From Cristatella mucedo (taxonomy: Eukaryota; Bryozoa; Phylactolaemata; Cristatellidae), in contig WPIO01000065.1 in assembly GCA_009760855.2 (NCBI GenBank), forward strand, positions 1,645,001-1,709,000: DNA of 64,000 nucleotides. Reading direction: 5' to 3'. Below, piece by piece: positions 59,139 to 64,000 of this stretch; positions within the stretch are counted from its first letter, which is position 1; every line of letters starts with the position of its first letter. The notes under the pieces are model-generated. The model saw only the letters and a list, made by a program, of their open reading frames with translations, did no database searches and was not told where the DNA came from. A program made the position numbers and the translations under genes.

Positions 59139-60188
59139 GTAAGGCTGCGGCTGATATCGAGATCAAGGGCGCGAAAAATTTAACCCGGCCAACCAGGAAA
59201 TTGTGATGTGCACGATCTAGGCGAATGAGAACATGCTGGATGGCTTTCCGGGGGTAGAAGAAGTTGAATCTAGCGCACCTGACGCTGAAGTCTGACTAGC
59301 AAAGGAAGCAGCCAAGATATGCTGCTCGAGCCGCAGCAATTAACGAAGTGATAATAATAATACAATATTTGGATAGCGACCCGAGAGAACTAAATCTCTT
59401 TCGGGGCACCTGACTTGCACCGAAAAGGAAACGTCTCAGCGGTTTGGTAAGAACGTACTCAATTTCAGCATGCATAAGTACGTAAAGGTCGCCTGACAAT
59501 GACGTAGCGAGCGCCGAGAGGAACACGTGGGCTCTTCAGCACCCTTTTAAATATCGTCAAGTGAGCGGATGTGGTGATGGTGCCAATCGGGATAGCGAAA
59601 AAAGCGCCCACATCCAACTTTACGAGACACTCGGGCGCTGAGCGAAACGTAGGGGACGAGAGAAGCGAAGAGAAGAAGCTACTTTAGCAGCCTTATTTAA
59701 ATAAGGTGATATGTCGGCAGAAGAGCTTAAGGGGCTTTCTCCTTGGGCAGGGCGTGGTTGGCCGGATTGCCAGGGACAATAAAGAATTGTCTGCTGCAGG
59801 CGTCTAGCCAATGAATAGGGTCGAGCGCCTGAGCATCGCTGCGCTCGTGCCGAGAGCGGAGTAGTGAGCGCGATGAGCGTAGCGTCTCGGTGTGCACTCT
59901 AGCGGCGCTGCGGCGGCCGCCGCCTGCCTCGCGCCGCCCCCCGGCCGCCGCCGCAGCGCCGCTGTTCGCTTTGCTCCTGTTGCCTTCGGCTCGATGGTCG
60001 GCGGGCCTAGTTCGCAGCGGCTGCGGCTGCCGGCTACGCTGTTCGAAAACATGCTTGAAAGGGATTCCGTTGAAACCAGCAGCCTCGCTTTTTCAATTTG
60101 GGGCCTGACAAGTGCGCCCGGTGCTGGCGTCCTGTAAGTAAAGCTGCTGCTCGCCGACGCCGGCTTAAAAATTAGCTCGTCTTTGAAG
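59139..60188. other. Last intron, with GC-rich block
   Basis: 1.05 kb. A reverse LINE tail lies at 59.35-59.56 kb. A GC-rich stretch at 59.82-60.13 kb ends at a perfect GTAAGT (60,134), but no open frame there meets the 60,189 acceptor in phase. Confidence 0.5.
59348..59560 (-). mobile_element. LINE 3' tail (family A), reverse
   Basis: ATAATAATA run, then the complement of the tail (CGAGAGAACTAAATCTCTTT) and of 3' UTR sequence. Confidence 0.6.
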
Positions 60189-60883
60189 GCACACTGCTGA
60201 AGGTCAACGCCGCTTCGCTGTCGAGCGAGTTTCGCAAGTACAGCAACGCCCTGAGGGACGTAACGCTCACCACCGTCGGCGTGGTGCTCCTATTCGTGAA
60301 CCTCGTCGTGATCCTGCACCTAGCGGAACTGCTGGTGATAAGGATCGTCCAAGCCAGAAGCTGGACGCATCGGCTCAGGGTGCAAGTCTTCGAAGATGCA
60401 CCCGCTTGTAAATTTGCCCTCGGAGGAGACGCGCCGCCGCTCAATAACCGATACGGGTCGGCCGCCGCAGCCACTGTCGCTGACGCCAGCAGTCGCGTGC
60501 AGTCACCGGAGACGCTGTCCGTCTTGTCCGACGCGAAGTCGGTTCGGTCCGAGAACAGGTCGTCGACGCTCACGTCGGCCCGCTCGGCTTCGGCCGCCGG
60601 GGCGCGCTCTGCTCCGCAGCCGCCGCTGCGCCCTGGCGGCGGGCGAACTTCGTCGGCGAGCCGATCTGACGACGCACGACGGCGGCGGCGTCAGTCCCCG
60701 GAGGGCGATCTCGCCGGATCTCGTCGGATCTCGTCGGAGGCGGTGGCGAGCCGAGCGAGTTCGATGCCGCGATCGCTCGATTCTCAACGACCGACGCCAT
60801 TATGGCCGCAGATGTCCGGCTCGCGAGCCGCCTCCGGCCGCAGCTCAGCGGCCTCGGCGGGAGCGGCAGAGCGCCCACGATGA
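60189..60883 (+). CDS. Last exon: TM7 and Ser/Arg-rich cytoplasmic tail, stop
   Basis: A 695-base exon, phase 1 in (TTTGAAG acceptor), ending at TGA 60,881-60,883. It starts TLLKVNAASLSSEFRKYSNA. TM7 is at about residues 24-53 (VGVVLLFVNLVVILHLAELL), with RIVQARSWTHRLR just inside. The remaining about 175 residues are low-complexity Ser/Arg/Ala (SRVQSPETLSVLSDAKSVRS, RRRRRQSPEGDLAG), with many Ser-Pro and Arg-x-x-Ser sites that kinases could use. It has no recognisable domain, and no PDZ-type C-terminus (AAERPR). An alternative TTAG acceptor at 60,176 would add LVFEG-type sequence in phase 0. Confidence 0.8.
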
Positions 60884-60931
60884 CCTGACCTGCTGACCTG
60901 ACCTACTGACCTGACCGGCTGTCGATCGCTC

Positions 60932-61181
<250 letters not shown>

Positions 61182-61227
61182 TCTGCGCTGCTATCACAGA
61201 CTGTCGTACGTAACGATTAGGATTTTT

Positions 61228-61233
61228 ATTAAA
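61228..61233 (+). terminator. Polyadenylation signal ATTAAA (candidate)
   Basis: ATTAAA lies 345 bases after the stop codon and is followed by T-rich and GT-containing sequence (GTATTTTATTTGTTCTTTCT), as expected downstream of a cleavage site. No AATAAA lies nearer the stop. Confidence 0.45.
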
Positions 61234-61240
61234 CGTATTT

Positions 61241-62149
61241 TATTTGTTCTTTCTCGCTCCAACTCTGTGAGCAGGCACCGAGCGTACGGTTTCCAGTGGC
61301 CAGACCTTCAGAATTGTGCTTTTGGCTACGGGCCGTCTTCTTTCTGCCAAATTACGGGTAGCCGCGGTGCGTTGGCTAGACCGAGCGGTTCGGGAGTTTT
61401 TCTTCCGGGCTCCGAATGGCCCAGAAGACTCGACACAGGAAGCGGCCATGTGTGGGGTCCGCTGTCCTCGTGGTGGATTGCCCGGCGGCAAGCGCTGCAT
61501 AAGAATGGATCCGGTGTGGCCCGGCTCGGCTGGTGGGCCCGGGTGCGAAGTCGGAGCGAGCCGTGTCAGCACCTTACCTGGTCCTCTCACGTGCGGGCTA
61601 GCGGCTTGGGCAGCGTAGAGCATACAATGGACGTCGGACAAGAGGGCAGGCGGTATCGCAAGGCCGACATCTACGTGCAGCAGTCTAAAGCGGTGCGACG
61701 AAAAAGCGAGCGAAAGGGATTGAACGCTGCGCAAGGCTGGGGGTCAGAGGAGTATCGGACGACCGCCTCCTGAGGTCCGGGGTCAAGCGCTGAGGCGCTA
61801 GCGGTCGCTGAGAATTTTCAGCGAGCACTGACTGCTAGAGAGCAGGCATTTATAGAAATGTCAGTGCGCACTCAACATAGCAATGGAATGGTCGTTGTCC
61901 GTCAAAAACAAGAAAAGCGTTTTGACTTACCTAGACTGGAGCTTTGGATGGTGACCAATATAGAAGTACGACTATTTTGCATTGCCATCCATCTGGCTTC
62001 GCTGTCACTCGATGCCCTAAATACTAGAGCTCTGTGAAGGCAGCCTCGGGCATTGCGTTTAGATTTATGCTCATCAGGTATATAACATGTAACTCAACTA
62101 TCAACGAGACTGCAGCAGCGCTATACACCTCAAAGGAATGCAGCAGCAC
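61241..62149. other. 3' flank, GC-richer then unique sequence
   Basis: Overlapping open frames of about 165 codons exist on both strands at 61.24-61.77 kb in moderately GC-rich DNA. Neither has splice sites, domain motifs or a clear coding signature, so no gene is called. Confidence 0.4.
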
Positions 62150-62935
62150 TTGAATCTGCACGAAATCTAGGTATCGTGTTCCAAAATGACCTTTCGTTAG
62201 ACGACCGCATCAGCTCCACAATTAAGTTTGTCCATGCATTTGTGACATCCCGTCTTGACTTCTGTAACTCACTGCTTGCTGGCCTACCGGCATGTGCAAT
62301 CGTGCGCTTAGAGCGGGTGCAAAACTCTGGCAGCTAGGCTTGTCTGACGTGAGCGTCGCAGTTGCAACATCGCACCACTTCTGGCCGACCTGCACTGGAT
62401 ACCAGTCAAGCAATACATTGTCTTCAAGGTTTTGTCGCTCACTTTTAGGTCCCTTCATTCTTTGGCTCCAGTCTACCTATCAGATCGACTGCCCCGCCAG
62501 GTTAAGCACCGTACCACCCGCTTTTCGGAATCGAACTGTTTACCTATATCTCGAAAAATCCCACATCCTTCGGAGGCCGTGCATTTAGTTCGTATTCTCC
62601 CAAAGCGTTGAACTCACTCCCGACTTGCGTCACCACATTCCCTGACTTGACGGCATTTAAGAATAAATTTAAAACACACCTATTTATCAAAGCATTTAGT
62701 GGGTCCCCGTGATTCGTCCTGTATGTGTTTATGTGTGCTGACGCTGTGCATGCTGCCACTAATCACAAGTGCAGGCTGACCCTGTGCATGTCACCCCTAT
62801 CCATGTTATTCTTGTTGTTTATTGAGTATGCTACCACTAACAATTCGATCGTGCTTCCTCTGCAGCAAATGTACAGCACCTAGAAAGAGATTGAGTTTTC
62901 TGAGTGCGCTTTATCAAGCATGTCATTATTTGGTG
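62150..62935 (+). mobile_element. LINE 3' fragment (family A), best-preserved copy
   Basis: The coding remnant carries SARNLGIVFQNDLSLDDRIS, then FVTSRLDFCNSLLAGLPAC, RLERVQNSGS and FKNKFKTHLFIKAF. This is the conserved C-terminal order of CR1/L2-like reverse transcriptases. It is followed by a 3' UTR and the tail CACCTAGAAAGAGATTGAGT. Stops and a frameshift after QNSGS show it is inactive. Confidence 0.8.
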
Positions 62936-64000
62936 AAAAAAGTTGCTCCGAACCCCAATGTACCGTTTACGCCATTTTCAGAGGCATAAACCATGCATGG
63001 CCGAAGTCTGCTCGGCTGACGCACGCGATTAGACGAGGTTGATCAACGAGAACTAATCCTAGCTGCGTATCCCATGAGTTATGGCAAGCAGTCACGGTCA
63101 TGGTCGCCGCGGCTCGAGGCGCGGTCATCTGGAACGTGGTCATCCTGCTTGAACCTCGCTTAGCTGGCAAGGTTAGTAATCTCGCTAGTGGTAGTTGCAA
63201 CCGGATATCCAACCCTCGTCCTTCGCCCAACCGAGTCTTGTCCGGCCGGGGCGACTGAAATATTACTGTCGCTGCGAGCGGAGGTGATAGCCTTTGTGGA
63301 TCTTCTGTCACTATACAAAAGAGGCTGCTCAATCAGCTAGTATAGCACTTTCTTATAACAATTTTTAAATTATCTAATTATAAAATATTCAATATTTAAT
63401 TATTTTATTCTTTATTATTCTTTATATTTAAATTAATAAAACAATTTTTAATTTTTCAATTTATAGCAATTTTTTGTCCCTGGGTAGTAAGCTTTACTTC
63501 CTAATTGCCGAGAGCCTTAGAAGTATGGAAAATGGCCATTATTTCCTCAAACTTTGCTCTTGTGAACAGGATGTTGGCTAACTTGAAAGTTAACAAATCT
63601 CCCGTGAGAAAACTGAAAGATAAGATTCGCGTCGTTTGGTTAACAGTTAGTCATAAAAAGTGTAGAAAATGAAGCAAACAACATATATTTACTCCGTTCA
63701 TAAAAATTGACGACTCAAAAGGGCTCAGAAATGATGTTATAGGCTTGCGGCTATAACTCAAATCGCTTTCTTCTAGAACCTGTCAAACATGACCGCCATT
63801 ATGCTTTCGTCATATTGTCCTTGGAAATGACGTTTTAAGTCCATTCATATCTTAAAGAAAGCGCCGCTTCTCTGAGTCTTGCTCTCATGCTCGCTTGAAC
63901 TTTTCCATACGAACATCAAGGACATGGACTTTGAGAAACATTCTATATCCTATTTTGGCATAGTTCTTTAAAGATGAGAGCCGGAATCAGCTATTTCCAG
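62936..64000. other. Distal flank, SINE remnant then AT-rich DNA
   Basis: An S2 SINE remnant at 63.26-63.35 kb (GCGAGCGGAGGTGATAGCC, then GAGGCTGCTCAATCAGCTAG) is followed by a strongly AT-rich stretch at 63.36-63.48 kb. No gene is seen. Confidence 0.5.

Noticed and set aside
60022-60133. Exon-like segment ending at a perfect GTAAGT
   Set aside because: No stop-free frame through it reaches the 60,189 acceptor in the right phase, and the intervening intron would be only 54 bases. The chain works without it.
61240-61773. Overlapping about 165-codon frames on both strands
   Set aside because: Both frames cover the same GC-rich DNA and neither has a domain or splice sites. I could not choose either as real.

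Overview
This window reads as a piece of an animal nuclear genome, most likely an invertebrate. It has GC-rich exons with canonical GT..AG borders, long AT-richer introns, one CpG-rich block at about 6.0-9.4 kb, many dinucleotide microsatellites, tRNA-derived SINEs and 5'-truncated CR1/L2-like LINEs with TTATTATT-type tails. There are no bacterial operons, CRISPR arrays or rRNA genes. A lophotrochozoan source is a guess; nothing here fixes the phylum.

The main content is one long plus-strand split gene that I can thread from 7,309 to the stop codon at 60,883, about 53 kb. I found its exons by pairing open frames with splice sites and requiring intron phases to match. The chain holds in phase from 19,798 to the end. 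Between 10,798 and 19,798 one or more exons are missing or only weakly supported. The model encodes about 2,280 residues. In order these are a signal peptide, a first ectodomain, TM1, a Pro/Ser-rich and acidic cytoplasmic region, TM2, and a second large ectodomain. That ectodomain holds an EGF/EB-like module, a calcium-binding EGF, two TNFR-like half modules and several Cys-containing or beta-rich segments. A five-pass unit (TM3-TM7) with two large, helix-rich extracellular loops follows, then a Ser/Arg-rich cytoplasmic tail. Charge distribution and most N-glycosylation motifs fit this topology. I do not recognise the protein as a named family, and it is the best candidate for an undescribed system here. 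A two-gene alternative, splitting inside the 26.3-27.2 kb exon, is not excluded.

Layout: 1-6.0 kb is upstream DNA with SINEs and a CA repeat. 6.0-9.4 kb is the CpG-rich promoter/first-exon region with a strong GC inverted repeat. 10.6-20.7 kb carries first-ectodomain exons, TM1 and the start of the cytoplasmic part, mixed with LINE/SINE debris. 23.9-30.2 kb carries the rest of the cytoplasmic part, TM2 and the run of phase 1-1 Cys-rich exons. 34.5-49.0 kb carries the second ectodomain. 50.3-54.1 kb carries TM3-TM6. 58.9-60.9 kb carries the last loop, TM7 and the tail. 60.9-61.24 kb is a probable 3' UTR with a very long AG repeat and an ATTAAA signal. 61.3-64 kb is LINE/SINE-containing flank.

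All gene calls rest on reading the DNA alone. No alignment, transcript or profile search was run.
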